From Verrucomicrobiales bacterium (GTDB taxonomy: Bacteria; Verrucomicrobiota; Verrucomicrobiia; Verrucomicrobiales; DEV007): 20,908 nt of DNA. The notes beneath the pieces were generated by a model. The model was given only the letters and a program-made list of their open reading frames with translations. It was not told the origin of the DNA and did not search any database. Position numbers and translations under genes: made by a program. Below are positions 6,989 to 14,806 of the stretch, piece by piece (the first letter of the stretch is position 1; the number at the start of each line of letters is the position of its first letter). The stretch is taken from the NCBI GenBank assembly GCA_007123695.1, contig SLGN01000242.1, positions 1 through 20,908 of the forward strand, in the 5' to 3' direction.

Positions 6989-9838
6989 ATGCACGAACCG
7001 GCCCCTCCGCCGCCCCGACCGATGCGGCTCCCACATATTCCCGGCTACCGCCTTGAGGCCCTTCTCGCCGAAGACCCCTTCGGCTGGTCCTTCGTGGCCA
7101 CGAAGGAGGGCGGAAAACGCCGCCACGTGCGCGTCTACAAGGCCCAGGCAACCAACGACCGCCTCCTCCTGCGCTGCTTCCGCAGCCTTTCGCCCGCCTC
7201 CGACCCTCCGGTCGGGATGGTTCGCGTGCTTGACCACGTCCCCGCCTCGCCGACCGCGCCTGCTTCGGCGGCCACCGTCTTCCACGGTTGGAAAGCCGAG
7301 GGCGCGTGGCGGTGCAGCACTCTCGACCGGGTCCGCGAATCCCTCTCCGCCGAGCAGAGGCTCGACCTCGTCCTCGAACTCGCCGAGGTGCTCTCGCGCC
7401 TGCATCAAGCCGGGCAGTTTCACGGCGGCCTGCGCCCCTCCGCCATCGCCGTGGCGGGGGATGAAAAAGGGGGGGCGCATGCGCAGCTCACGGGCTTCGG
7501 CGAGCTTTTCATGGGCGGCCTGCAGCATCTCGAGGCGGGCGACTATCTTCTCCATGCCGCCCCCGAGCAGCTCGCCACGGGCGACTTCAACGAGGGCAGG
7601 GGCTTTCTCTGGGACGTCTACGCCTTCGGCACCGTCGCCTGCCTGCTGATGTCGGGTCGGCTCCCCCGGCTCGATCCCCTGCGCCGCAAGTTCGAGGAGA
7701 ATCCCGCCTGGCTTGCCTCGATGTCGGCGATGGTCTTCGGCGAGATCACCGAGCTGACCGAATCCGTCCTTTCCCGGATCGAAGAGGAGCCCGCCGTCTC
7801 GTGGCCCGCTCCGCCTTTGGACCGGATCGCCGATGTCTGGCGCGGCGTCGTCTCCGCCTGCCTCGCGCTCGATCCCTCGCGGCGACCCGCCTCCATGGTC
7901 GAGGTGGCCGCCGCCTTGCACGAGGCGCTCCAGAAGGCTCCGTCCGATGCGGCACCCGCCGCCCTTGCTGCCGAGGCCATCTCCGTAGCGCCCGCTCCGG
8001 CGGCGGAGAAGTCGGCGAAGCGGAAAGAGCCAAAAACGTCGGCAAAGCCGACGGACGCAACCAAGCCGCTGCGAAGCGAGCCGGTGCACGCCATGCACGT
8101 CGAAGGCGCCGCAGGCGCCTTCGACGAAGTCCCCGCCGAGCGCGGCTTCTCCCTGCCGCGGCTCTTGGCCGAGGCGAAGTACAATCCCTTGCTGCGCTGG
8201 CAGCTTCTCGGCACCAGTGCCCTCGCCGCCATCCTGCCGCTGACCGGCGTCGCCCTTTTCGCGATTCTCTGGGCCCGCGACGCGGAGCGGCGTGCCGTGG
8301 AAGAAACCGCCGAGTTCCAGGCCGAGCTGCAGGCCGAGCTGCACGACCGGGTCAACCGCCAGGCCGAGGCCTTCCGCCGCAACCTCAACCGTGAAAAGCA
8401 GAAGTCCGAGGAGCTCGAATCTGTCCTCAACGATCTCGAGGGCAACCAGCACAATTTGCTCGGCCAGGCTAAACTCGCCCGCCAGATCCTGCGCGAGACC
8501 CAGGAAAACGGCGACCGCTTCTTCCGCCTCGTGCTGGAGAACCGCGACTCCGACGTGCCCGAGTTCCGCACCGCCCGCGCCGCATCCCTCGACGCCGCCC
8601 GCCGCCACTACGAACGTCTCGTCGAGGCCTACGGCGACGCCCCCGACTTTCTCGCCTCGACCGCAGACGCGCTCTTCTACCTCGGTCGCATCTACCGCGA
8701 GACGGGCGAGTTCGGAAAGTCGCTCGCCGCCTTCGGCGAGGCCGAGCGGCGCTACTCGGTGCTGCTCGAGGACGACCGCACCGCCAAGACCGACTATGTG
8801 AAGAACATCGCCGTCTCCAAGACCGCCCTCGGCGAGCTCTCGATCCGTTCGGGACAGTATGCGGTGGCGCGCCACTACTTCACCGAGTCCTCGCGCTTCT
8901 GGACCGAGGCCCGCACGCGCGAACCCGCCATCGCCGACGAGGCCTCGCTCCGCATCCACGCCAACTCCCTCGAAATCGTCGAATGCGAGTTCGCCATGGA
9001 CCGGCCCGAAGCCGCGCTCGACGCCGCCATGTCGGTCGGGGTCAAGCTCACCGAGATGCAGGAGGCCGACCCCGAGAACCACCGCGTCGTCGGCGCCCTC
9101 GCAAGGTCCTTCTCCATCGTCGGGCGGGTGTTGGAGTCGCGCGGCGAGTCCGAGATGGCCGGCGAGGCCTACCAGCAGGCCGGCGACCTCTACGCCGGGG
9201 CGGTGCGGCTCGACGCCGCCGTCGATGCCTATCATCTCGGCCTCGGCAACAGCCTCGCCCGCATCGGCCTCCTGTCCGGCGACCGCGCCAAGCTGGAAAA
9301 GGCCGCCGATGTCCTCGGCCGCGCCGCCTCCGCCAATCCCTACGAGACCGAGTACATCAAGACCCTCGCCGACATCTACGGCGCGCTCGCCGCAGCCCAG
9401 CGCGACGGCGGCCGCGTCAAGGACGGCATCGCCATCGAGGAAAAGGCCATCGACGTGCTCCGCCCCATCGTCGAGGGGAACCGCGCCGTCGCGCCAGACG
9501 TGAAGTACTCCTATTCCCAGCGTCTCGCCCATCTCGCCGAACTCCTCGGCGATTCGGGCAAGTTCGACGATTCGCGCGCTCCCCTCAAGCTGGCCATCGC
9601 CGTGCTCGAGGAGATCGCCGAGGGCGACGAGGCCGCCGCCGAGTTCCGCAAGGGACTCGCCCGCGCCCGCGGCCTCGCCGGCTTCGCCAGCCTGAAGTCC
9701 GGCGACCGAGCCGGTGCCCGGCAATACCTCGAACTCGCGCGCACCGAATGGCAGAGCTACGCCGACTCGAATCCGGGCGACGACTCCGCCGCGCAGGCGG
9801 TGCGCTGGACTTCCGAGCAACTGCGGAAGCTCCAGTGA
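6989..9838 (+). CDS. Membrane protein with pseudokinase domain and TPR repeats
   Basis: 949 residues. Residues ~12-310 have the serine/threonine kinase fold but lost key residues. The HRDLKPxN catalytic loop reads H145-G-G-L-R-P-S-A, so the catalytic Asp, Lys and Asn are gone. The DFG motif reads T168-G-F-G, so the magnesium Asp is gone. The glycine-rich loop is degenerate. A possible ATP-site Lys (K51 in 'VRVYK'), the 'APEQ' motif (~190) and 'DVYAFG' (209-214) remain. A linker rich in Ala, Pro and Lys follows, then one membrane helix (~406-426), a coiled coil (~430-500), and a long C-terminal region (~515-949) of TPR-like helices ('[29 protein letters not shown]'). The predicted topology has the pseudokinase in the cytoplasm and the TPR part outside. 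The start at 6989 is chosen over a long in-frame upstream extension that overlaps the 96-residue gene. The role is probably scaffold or signalling. Confidence 0.85.
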   Translation: MHEPAPPPPRPMRLPHIPGYRLEALLAEDPFGWSFVATKEGGKRRHVRVYKAQATNDRLLLRCFRSLSPASDPPVGMVRVLDHVPASPTAPASAATVFHGWKAEGAWRCSTLDRVRESLSAEQRLDLVLELAEVLSRLHQAGQFHGGLRPSAIAVAGDEKGGAHAQLTGFGELFMGGLQHLEAGDYLLHAAPEQLATGDFNEGRGFLWDVYAFGTVACLLMSGRLPRLDPLRRKFEENPAWLASMSAMVFGEITELTESVLSRIEEEPAVSWPAPPLDRIADVWRGVVSACLALDPSRRPASMVEVAAALHEALQKAPSDAAPAALAAEAISVAPAPAAEKSAKRKEPKTSAKPTDATKPLRSEPVHAMHVEGAAGAFDEVPAERGFSLPRLLAEAKYNPLLRWQLLGTSALAAILPLTGVALFAILWARDAERRAVEETAEFQAELQAELHDRVNRQAEAFRRNLNREKQKSEELESVLNDLEGNQHNLLGQAKLARQILRETQENGDRFFRLVLENRDSDVPEFRTARAASLDAARRHYERLVEAYGDAPDFLASTADALFYLGRIYRETGEFGKSLAAFGEAERRYSVLLEDDRTAKTDYVKNIAVSKTALGELSIRSGQYAVARHYFTESSRFWTEARTREPAIADEASLRIHANSLEIVECEFAMDRPEAALDAAMSVGVKLTEMQEADPENHRVVGALARSFSIVGRVLESRGESEMAGEAYQQAGDLYAGAVRLDAAVDAYHLGLGNSLARIGLLSGDRAKLEKAADVLGRAASANPYETEYIKTLADIYGALAAAQRDGGRVKDGIAIEEKAIDVLRPIVEGNRAVAPDVKYSYSQRLAHLAELLGDSGKFDDSRAPLKLAIAVLEEIAEGDEAAAEFRKGLARARGLAGFASLKSGDRAGARQYLELARTEWQSYADSNPGDDSAAQAVRWTSEQLRKLQ

Positions 9839-9852
9839 GGGGGCGCGGCGGC

Positions 9853-9871
9853 AGCCGTCGGTCGGCTTTCT
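9853..9871 (+). terminator. Weak intrinsic terminator candidate after the pseudokinase gene
   Basis: AGCCG (9853-9857), loop TCGGT, CGGCT (9863-9867), followed by TTCT. It begins 15 bases after the stop codon. The stem is only five pairs and the T-run is interrupted, so it may be weak. Confidence 0.35.
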
Positions 9872-9925
9872 GGCGCTCGCCGCTGGGAGATGCCCGAAGG
9901 CCCGAAGCTTCTCTTCCGCTTTTTC

Positions 9926-9954
9926 TTGACGGTCCCTTCCCGATCACCTACACG
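9926..9954 (+). promoter_or_regulatory. Candidate promoter upstream of the hisG region
   Basis: TTGACG (9926-9931) matches five of six -35 bases, and TACACG (9949-9954) after a 17-base spacer is a weak -10. It would drive the possible small gene at 9963 (8 bases on) and perhaps hisG. Motif match only. Confidence 0.35.
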
Positions 9955-9962
9955 AAAGGTCG

Positions 9963-10132
9963 ATGGACATTCTTCGCCATCCGGGTCTGTGGGCGATTTT
10001 GCTCGTTGCGACCGCCGCCTCGTTTGGCCTCTCGGAGAGCCGACCTTCCTGGGGATGGTCGAGCGCGCCCGGGAGAACGACGACGGCAAGCTCTGGCTCC
10101 TCTTCGTCACTGTAGGGGAAGCGGCGGAGTGA
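9963..10132 (+). pseudogene. Possible frameshifted small membrane-protein gene
   Basis: From ATG 9963 the frame begins like a real membrane segment or signal peptide ('[22 protein letters not shown]'). It then turns into Ser/Thr/Gly-rich sequence typical of out-of-frame GC-rich DNA, ending at TAG 10113-10115. One frame over, bases ~10030-10132 read '[30 protein letters not shown]' and stop at TGA, with third positions almost all G or C until the last few codons. A single frameshift near 10010-10040 would join them into a protein of about 56 residues. It follows a -35/-10 candidate by 8 bases. It may be a decayed gene, a sequencing error or a real 50-residue peptide. I do not recognise the family. 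Confidence 0.3.
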
Positions 10133-10224
10133 ACCTTGGCCCCGGGGGCGTGGGCATGCATTCTGGCCTCGCGGGAAAAACCCGCATGACATCCCGCCGA
10201 TTTCCGCCACCTTGTCCGCCCACC

Positions 10225-11112
10225 ATGGCGGAAGACAGCGAAAACATCCTCAAGATCGGCCTGCCCAAGGGCAGTCTCTTCGGTCCCACGATGGACCTCT
10301 TTGAAAAGGCCGGCTACAACATCCGCGGCGCCGAGCGCTCCTACCGGCCCACCGTCGACGATCCCGAGCTCCAGATCCGCCTGATCCGGGCGCAGGAGAT
10401 CGGGCGCTACGTCGATCACGGCTTTCTCGACTGCGGCATCACCGGCAAGGACTGGGTCGCGGAGAACGGGGCCGACGTCGAAGTCGTCTGCGACCTGCAG
10501 TACAGCCGAGCCACCTCCAACCCGACCCGCTGGGTCCTCGTCGTGCCCAACGACTCGCCGATCCGCTCGGTCAAGGATCTCGAGGGCAAGCGCATCGCCG
10601 CCGAGGCCATCGGCATCGTCGAGAAGTACCTGGAGGCCAACGGGGTCAAGGCCGAGGTCGAGTTCAGCTGGGGCGCGACCGAGGTCAAGGTGCCCGAGCT
10701 CGTCGACGCCATCGTCGACATCACAGAGACCGGCTCCTCCCTGCGGGCCAACAACCTGCGCATCGTCGATGTGCTGATGGAGAGCTACCCGCAGTTCATC
10801 GCGAAGCGGGAATCGTGGACCGACCCGTGGAAGCGGGCCAAGATCGAGCGCCTCGCCGTGCTCCTCAAGGGCGCCCTGACCGCCCGCGACATGGTCGGGC
10901 TGAAGCTGAACCTGCCCGAGTCGGCCCTCGAAGCCGTCACCGGCCTGCTGCCCTCGCTGCGGCGTCCCACCGTGTCGCACCTCGCCCAGGACGGGTGGGT
11001 CGCGCTGGAGACGGTGCTGACCGAGCTGCAGGCCCGCGAGCTCATTCCCGAACTCAAGGCCCACGGCGCCGAGGGAATCATAGAATATCCCTTGAACAAA
11101 GTCATCGAGTGA
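10225..11112 (+). CDS. hisG: ATP phosphoribosyltransferase, long form
   Basis: 295 residues. It catalyses the first step of histidine synthesis, ATP + PRPP to N1-(5-phosphoribosyl)-ATP, in the cytoplasm. N-terminal '[10 protein letters not shown]' opens the periplasmic-binding-protein-like catalytic domains. The PRPP-binding loop is '[14 protein letters not shown]' (~165-178). The C-terminal ~75 residues ('[19 protein letters not shown]', '[18 protein letters not shown]') are the ACT-like HisG_C regulatory domain, which makes this the long, self-sufficient form that binds histidine directly and needs no HisZ. The start at 10225 fits the family N-terminus best; an in-frame ATG at 10186 would add 13 residues with four prolines. 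No other his genes are nearby, so it stands apart from a his operon. No Shine-Dalgarno is seen. Confidence 0.95.
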   Translation: MAEDSENILKIGLPKGSLFGPTMDLFEKAGYNIRGAERSYRPTVDDPELQIRLIRAQEIGRYVDHGFLDCGITGKDWVAENGADVEVVCDLQYSRATSNPTRWVLVVPNDSPIRSVKDLEGKRIAAEAIGIVEKYLEANGVKAEVEFSWGATEVKVPELVDAIVDITETGSSLRANNLRIVDVLMESYPQFIAKRESWTDPWKRAKIERLAVLLKGALTARDMVGLKLNLPESALEAVTGLLPSLRRPTVSHLAQDGWVALETVLTELQARELIPELKAHGAEGIIEYPLNKVIE

Positions 11113-11136
11113 CCGATACTCCCGGCCCGCCAGGTT

Positions 11137-11152
11137 CCGGACCCGCGTCCGG
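11137..11152 (+). other. Hairpin in the hisG / bS22-like gap
   Basis: CCGGAC (11137-11142) and GTCCGG (11147-11152) form a perfect six-pair stem with loop CCGC, 24 bases after hisG. No T-run follows directly. Together with the next hairpin it may end the hisG message or form a leader structure for the small gene at 11200. Confidence 0.35.
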
Positions 11153-11178
11153 GGCGGTCGAATCGGAAACGCAACCAT

Positions 11179-11195
11179 GCCCGCAACGGGCTTTT
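11179..11195 (+). terminator. Terminator-like hairpin just before the bS22-like gene
   Basis: GCCCG (11179-11183), loop CAA, CGGGC (11187-11191) then TTTT (11192-11195). It looks like an intrinsic terminator for hisG. The ATG of the 34-residue gene begins only 4 bases later, so the element sits where a ribosome-binding site would be. Either the small gene has no promoter of its own and depends on read-through, or the hairpin controls its translation. Confidence 0.45.
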
Positions 11196-11199
11196 CGCA

Positions 11200-11304
11200 A
11201 TGGGTTCCCTCAAGAAAAAACGGAAGACCAAGATCAACAAGCACAAGCGCCGCAAGCGCATGAAGGCCAATCGCCACAAGAAGCGTTTGCGCTACAAGAG
11301 CTGA
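11200..11304 (+). CDS. AURKAIP1/COX24-domain protein (bS22-like small ribosomal protein)
   Basis: 34 residues, about 60% Lys/Arg: 'MGSLKKKRKTKINKHKRRKR' then 'MKANRHKKRLRYKS'. The core K-x-KINKHKRRKRMKANRHK-x-RLR matches the AURKAIP1/COX24 C-terminal domain (known family of mitochondrial mS38 and the small bacterial bS22-type ribosomal proteins, found in Bacteroidetes, Actinobacteria and Verrucomicrobia). In ribosome structures these short basic helices sit in the small subunit near the decoding region. It would act there; this is inferred from the family. Such genes are often missed because of their size. It is 17 bases upstream of the TPR gene and 87 bases after hisG, on the same strand, with a hairpin in place of a ribosome-binding site. 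Confidence 0.87.
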   Translation: MGSLKKKRKTKINKHKRRKRMKANRHKKRLRYKS

Positions 11305-11321
11305 TCGTCGATCTTCTACCG

Positions 11322-13205
11322 ATGAAAACAAAGCAGTCTGGTGGTCCGAAAAATCTGGTTCACCGCTGCTTTGTTCTCTTTTCCGTTCTTCCCCTCCTCG
11401 TCTCCGGGGCCGCCAAGGGGGAGCCCGACTCCACGTCGGCGCCGGATTCCGCAGCGCCCTCGGGCTACGAGGACTTCTCGCAGATCTACGTCGATCAATT
11501 CTTCGAGCCGCCCGCGAATCTGCGGCTCTCGGACGAGTCCGGTCGGCGCAGCAAGGCGCTCGCCCACTACGCCCTCGGTCGCAGTCTCGAGGCCCAGGGC
11601 CGTTCCGAGGAGGCCGTCGAAGCCTACGCCGAGGTCTTGCGGAACGCGCCCGACCAGTTCGTCCTCGCCCGCAAGACGGCCTATCTCCTCGCCCGCGCCG
11701 GCCGCATGGAGGAGGCCTTCGAACTGCTCGAAGAGACTCTCTCGCGCCATCCCGACGAGCCCTTCGTCCACATATCGCTATCCGAGTTCGTCGCCACCTA
11801 CCAGGGCAACCTGCCCGAGGGCATCCGGCGTGCCTTTGAAATCGCCGAGGGCGCGGTGGAGCGCTTCCCCGACGAAGCGACCGTCTACGAGCATCTCGTG
11901 AAGCTCCATCTCTCGGCCGACCGGCGCGACGACGCCCGCCGCCTCGTCGCCGAGGCGGCCCGCCGCGACACGAGCGACCCCGAGTTCTGGCTGCGCCTCG
12001 GCCGGCTCGCTGCGCGGACTTCTCCGACGGTGGGCGCCGAAGCGCTCGCCGGCGCCGAACTGGTCGACGAGATCTACGGCAAGGCTCTGGAACATGCCGA
12101 CGGCGATCTGGCGGTGGCGGAAAAGGTCGGCGACCACTACCTTGCGAACGGTCGGCACGACCTCGCCATCGACGTCTTCGAGCCGCTCGTCGATGCCCAT
12201 CCCGACCGCATCGACCTGCGGCAGAAGCTCGCCCAGGTCTTCGCCGCCAAGGGAGACCAGGACCGGCTCGTCGAAACCCTCAAGGCGATCGTCGAGATCG
12301 ACCCGCAGAACGCCGACGTCCACAAGCAGATCGCGGGCATCTTCCTGCGAGCCGAGAACTACACGGAAGCGATCCCGCATTTCCGCGCCGCCCTCGCCAT
12401 CACCAAGGGCACCGCCGAGGAATACGGGGCTCTCGCCCGCATGATGATGGAGGCCGGCGAGGAGGAGACGGCGGTCGAGTTTCTCGAGAAGACCGCCTAC
12501 CTCTTCCCCGACACCGCCGAGTTTCCCCTGCTCCTGACCTTCGTGCTCGGGCGCCTGGAGCGGTGGGAGGCCTCGGTGGAGCAGTTCGAACGCACCCTCG
12601 AGCTGGCGCAGGACAAGCAGCCGCACATTCTCAACGAAGGGTTCTACTTCCGCTTCGCCGCCGCAGTGGAGCGGTCGAAGGACTTCGACCGGGCCGAGGA
12701 TCTCTTCCGCAAGACCATCGAGATGATGGCGAAGAACGATCCCGAGGACGAGAACAGGGAGTTTACCGCTACGGTCTACAACTACCTCGGCTACATGTGG
12801 CTGGAGAACGACAAGAACATCGACGAAGCCGGCGAGCTCATCAAGACCGCTGCCGAACTCGATCCCGAGAACGGTGCCATCGCCGACAGCCTCGGGTGGT
12901 TCCATTTCAAAAAGGGCCGCTACGAACAAGCCCGCGACGAATTGCTGCGTGCCGAATCCTTGATCGAGCAGCCCGACCCGGTCATCTTCGACCACATCGG
13001 CCAAGTCTTCTTCCGGCTGGGCGACCCCGACAAGGCCATCGAATACCTCGAGCAGGCCCTCGAACTCGAGCCCGAAAACGAAGAATACGGGGCCCGCCTC
13101 GAGGAATTCCGCAAGGGCGCGGAAAAGGCGCGGCGTGCTGCCGAAAACGCCGCCGAAAACGCCGAAGAGCCGCCCGTCCGCGAGGACGGCCCAGGCGTAG
13201 ACTGA
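11322..13205 (+). CDS. Secreted tetratricopeptide-repeat protein
   Basis: 627 residues. A signal peptide is likely (Lys-rich start, hydrophobic 'CFVLFSVLPLLVSGAA', cleavage near residue 31). The rest is mostly TPR helices, for example 'ALAHYALGRSLEAQGRSEEAVEAYAEVLRNAP' (~80-111), 'AYLLARAGRMEEAFELLEETLSRHP', 'IAGIFLRAENYTEAIPHFRAAL', and near the C-terminus 'NYLGYMWLENDKNIDEAGELIKTAAELDPENGAIADSLGW' followed by two more repeats. The C-terminal ~30 residues are low-complexity Ala/Glu with 'AAENAAENAEE'. The start at 11322 is chosen because it opens the signal peptide; the upstream in-frame extension overlaps hisG. The role is probably a periplasmic or outer-membrane scaffold for protein contacts; the partner is unknown. 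It lies 17 bases after the bS22-like gene and 40 before the CDGSH gene, likely one transcript. Confidence 0.87.
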   Translation: MKTKQSGGPKNLVHRCFVLFSVLPLLVSGAAKGEPDSTSAPDSAAPSGYEDFSQIYVDQFFEPPANLRLSDESGRRSKALAHYALGRSLEAQGRSEEAVEAYAEVLRNAPDQFVLARKTAYLLARAGRMEEAFELLEETLSRHPDEPFVHISLSEFVATYQGNLPEGIRRAFEIAEGAVERFPDEATVYEHLVKLHLSADRRDDARRLVAEAARRDTSDPEFWLRLGRLAARTSPTVGAEALAGAELVDEIYGKALEHADGDLAVAEKVGDHYLANGRHDLAIDVFEPLVDAHPDRIDLRQKLAQVFAAKGDQDRLVETLKAIVEIDPQNADVHKQIAGIFLRAENYTEAIPHFRAALAITKGTAEEYGALARMMMEAGEEETAVEFLEKTAYLFPDTAEFPLLLTFVLGRLERWEASVEQFERTLELAQDKQPHILNEGFYFRFAAAVERSKDFDRAEDLFRKTIEMMAKNDPEDENREFTATVYNYLGYMWLENDKNIDEAGELIKTAAELDPENGAIADSLGWFHFKKGRYEQARDELLRAESLIEQPDPVIFDHIGQVFFRLGDPDKAIEYLEQALELEPENEEYGARLEEFRKGAEKARRAAENAAENAEEPPVREDGPGVD

Positions 13206-13245
13206 TCAGAAGCCCGGACTCCCACCCCATCCCCACCTCAGAGAA

Positions 13246-13485
13246 ATGGAAACACCCAAACCCGCCGCCCTCGCCCCGAAAGTGATGGAAGTCGAGCCCG
13301 GCGACTACTGGTGGTGCGCCTGCGGTCTCTCCGGCGATCAGCCTCTCTGCGACGGCGCCCACAAGGGCACCGGCCTCGGCCCGCAGAAATTCACCATCGA
13401 GGAAAAGAAGACCGTCGCCTTCTGTCTCTGCAAGCAGTCGAAGAACCCACCCTTCTGCGACGGCAGCCATTCCGCTTTGAAGTAG
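13246..13485 (+). CDS. Tandem CDGSH iron-sulfur protein
   Basis: 79 residues, with two CDGSH (mitoNEET-type) motifs in one chain. Motif 1 is C24-A-C26 ... C35-D-G-A-H39 and motif 2 is C60-L-C62 ... C71-D-G-S-H75. Each has the 3-Cys/1-His set that binds a 2Fe-2S cluster, so two clusters are predicted. It is soluble, with no signal or membrane segment, so it would work in the cytoplasm. Members of this bacterial class are proposed to take part in iron-sulfur or electron transfer; the exact partner is unknown. The N-terminal ~20 residues are Pro/Ala-rich and probably flexible. It is the last gene of the run beginning at the bS22-like gene; the HD gene starts 118 bases later, after a T-run at 13560-13566. 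Confidence 0.92.
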   Translation: METPKPAALAPKVMEVEPGDYWWCACGLSGDQPLCDGAHKGTGLGPQKFTIEEKKTVAFCLCKQSKNPPFCDGSHSALK

Positions 13486-13492
13486 GGCAAGC

Positions 13493-13507
13493 CGACCGCG
13501 CGGGTCG
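13493..13507 (+). other. Small hairpin after the CDGSH gene
   Basis: CGACC (13493-13497), loop GCGCG, GGTCG (13503-13507), eight bases after the stop codon. A run of seven T at 13560-13566 is 50 bases further, too far for a classical terminator. It may still help end the upstream message. Confidence 0.25.
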
Positions 13508-13590
13508 AACCGGTCAAGCCGGCGGTTTCCGCATCGGTCGTCCCGCCTGCCGAGTCCCGTTTTTTTCTGGCGCCGCGCCGTTCCGGGCCC

Positions 13591-13596
13591 TACCCT
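13591..13596 (+). promoter_or_regulatory. Candidate -10 element, near-leaderless start of the HD gene
   Basis: TACCCT lies 7 bases before the ATG at 13604 and matches three of six -10 bases at the most conserved positions (TA...T). No good -35 is present. If used, the message would be leaderless or nearly so. Motif match only. Confidence 0.22.
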
Positions 13597-13603
13597 CGGG
13601 GCC

Positions 13604-14749
13604 ATGGAGACCGTCACCATCCGCGAGTTGAAGCAGCGGGCCCTCGGGTCCGGCGCGGGCGCGTTCAGTTCCCTGCGCTTCCACGCGCAACTGCAGCGCA
13701 AGCTGGAGAAGACGACCAAGACCGGCAACCCCTTCTACGAGCTGGCCTTCGCCGACGCCGAGGAAACCCTCGTGCTGCGCGTCTGGAACAACTCGCCGAT
13801 GTTCGGTTCGTGCTCCGAACTGCTGGCGGGGCGTTTCTTCGAGGTCGCCGGGGAGTTCGGTCTCGGCGGGGACGGCCGTTCCGTCGACGGGCGCACCTGG
13901 ACGACGCGCGGTCTCGGCGAGGACGAGGCTGCGGCGGTGCTGGCGGGGTCGGCGGAGCTCGGGCGCAAGCAGGCCGACGACTACGCCTATCTCGCCGCCA
14001 CTGCGGCGGGTCTCGCCGATCCGCGCCTGCGTCTCCTCTGCGAGAGCTTTTTGGAGCGTTTCGGGAAACGGATGCGGCGGACCGCCGGGGCCCGCGACTA
14101 CCACCACGCCCGCCGCGGCGGGCTGGTCGAGCACGTCGCCGCGATGATGCGGACGGCGGAGAAGGTGTGCGAGGCCTACCCCATGCTCAACCGCGACCTG
14201 CTCGTCGCCGGGGTGCTCTTCCACGACATCGGCAAGCTCTGGGAAAACGCCTACCAGCCCGACGGCTTCGAGATGCCCTACACCGAGATCAGCGAACTCA
14301 TCGGACACATTCCCCTGGGAATGGAGGTGGTGAACCGGCTCTGGCGCGAGCGGGTCGAGCCGGCCGCCGCCGAGAGCGCCTGGGAACTGCTGGAACCCTC
14401 CAGCGAGCGGGTGCGGCTGCACTTGCTCCATCTCGTCGTCTCGCACCACGGCGAACTCGAATTCGGTTCGCCAGTGGTTCCCAAGACGCCCGAGGCGCAG
14501 GCCCTGCACTACATCGACAACCTCGACGCCAAGATGGAGATGTTCGAACGCGGCTACCTCGTCGCTGCCGAACTCGGCGAGCGCGTCTACGAACGGGTGC
14601 GGCCCTTGCCGGGCCGGCTTGTCGCCCCCCTGCCGAAGTTCGAGACCGCGACTGAGCAGGGCGATGCCGCAGAAGCAGACGCAGAAGCAGAAGCCGGGGC
14701 GCCCCCTTGCGAAGAGGGCGACGGGGATGCGGGCTCCGATCCGTTTTGA
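13604..14749 (+). CDS. HD-domain protein, YhaM-like 3'-5' exoribonuclease family
   Basis: 381 residues. The N-terminal ~105 residues look like an OB-fold nucleic-acid-binding domain ('GNPFYELAFADAEETLVLRVWNN', 'GRFFEVAGEF'), followed by an HD metal-dependent phosphohydrolase domain. Candidate metal residues are H177 (in 'LVEHVAAM'), H207-D208 ('FHDIGKLWE'), H235 ('IGHIPLG'), H281-H282 ('SHHGELEFGSP') and D306 ('HYIDNLDAKM'). This order and the closing 'SHHGELEFGSPVVPKTPEAQALHYIDNLDAKM' block are the YhaM/CBF1 pattern, whose known members degrade RNA or DNA from the 3' end. Residues ~345-381 are an acidic, Ala/Glu/Asp-rich tail, not usual for YhaM. The start at 13604 fits the domain; no Shine-Dalgarno is seen. 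The gene ends 57 bases from the convergent M20 gene. Confidence 0.86.
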   Translation: METVTIRELKQRALGSGAGAFSSLRFHAQLQRKLEKTTKTGNPFYELAFADAEETLVLRVWNNSPMFGSCSELLAGRFFEVAGEFGLGGDGRSVDGRTWTTRGLGEDEAAAVLAGSAELGRKQADDYAYLAATAAGLADPRLRLLCESFLERFGKRMRRTAGARDYHHARRGGLVEHVAAMMRTAEKVCEAYPMLNRDLLVAGVLFHDIGKLWENAYQPDGFEMPYTEISELIGHIPLGMEVVNRLWRERVEPAAAESAWELLEPSSERVRLHLLHLVVSHHGELEFGSPVVPKTPEAQALHYIDNLDAKMEMFERGYLVAAELGERVYERVRPLPGRLVAPLPKFETATEQGDAAEADAEAEAGAPPCEEGDGDAGSDPF

Positions 14750-14750
14750 G

Positions 14751-14769
14751 CTCCCGCCCGCGCCGGGAG
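14751..14769. other. Hairpin between convergent HD and M20 genes
   Basis: CTCCCG (14751-14756) and CGGGAG (14764-14769) with a 7-base GC-only loop, right after the HD stop codon and before the M20 stop codon. No T-run follows on either strand, so a role as terminator for either gene is only suggested by position. Confidence 0.25.
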
Positions 14770-14806
14770 GCGGCTCCGGATTCGGGCCTCGTGCCGGGCT
14801 CCGGCC

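Larger units (their letters stand above)
9839..10224. other. 386-base gap before hisG: terminator, promoter, possible broken gene
   Basis: No intact gene of normal quality is visible. The gap holds a short hairpin followed by TTCT just after the pseudokinase gene, a TTGACG promoter candidate, a possible frameshifted small gene (9963-10132), and a 5-bp hairpin GCGGG-aaaaa-CCCGC (10171-10185) without a T-run, 40 bases before hisG. The last could be a leader structure, but nothing supports a specific attenuator. Confidence 0.55.

Noticed and set aside
6944..9820. 958-residue minus-strand reading frame
   Set aside because: It is antisense to the pseudokinase/TPR gene, which has recognisable domains; its composition is typical of antisense shadow translation.
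10171..10185. Hairpin GCGGG-aaaaa-CCCGC as a his leader attenuator
   Set aside because: No T-run, no His-rich leader peptide and no competing hairpin can be seen.
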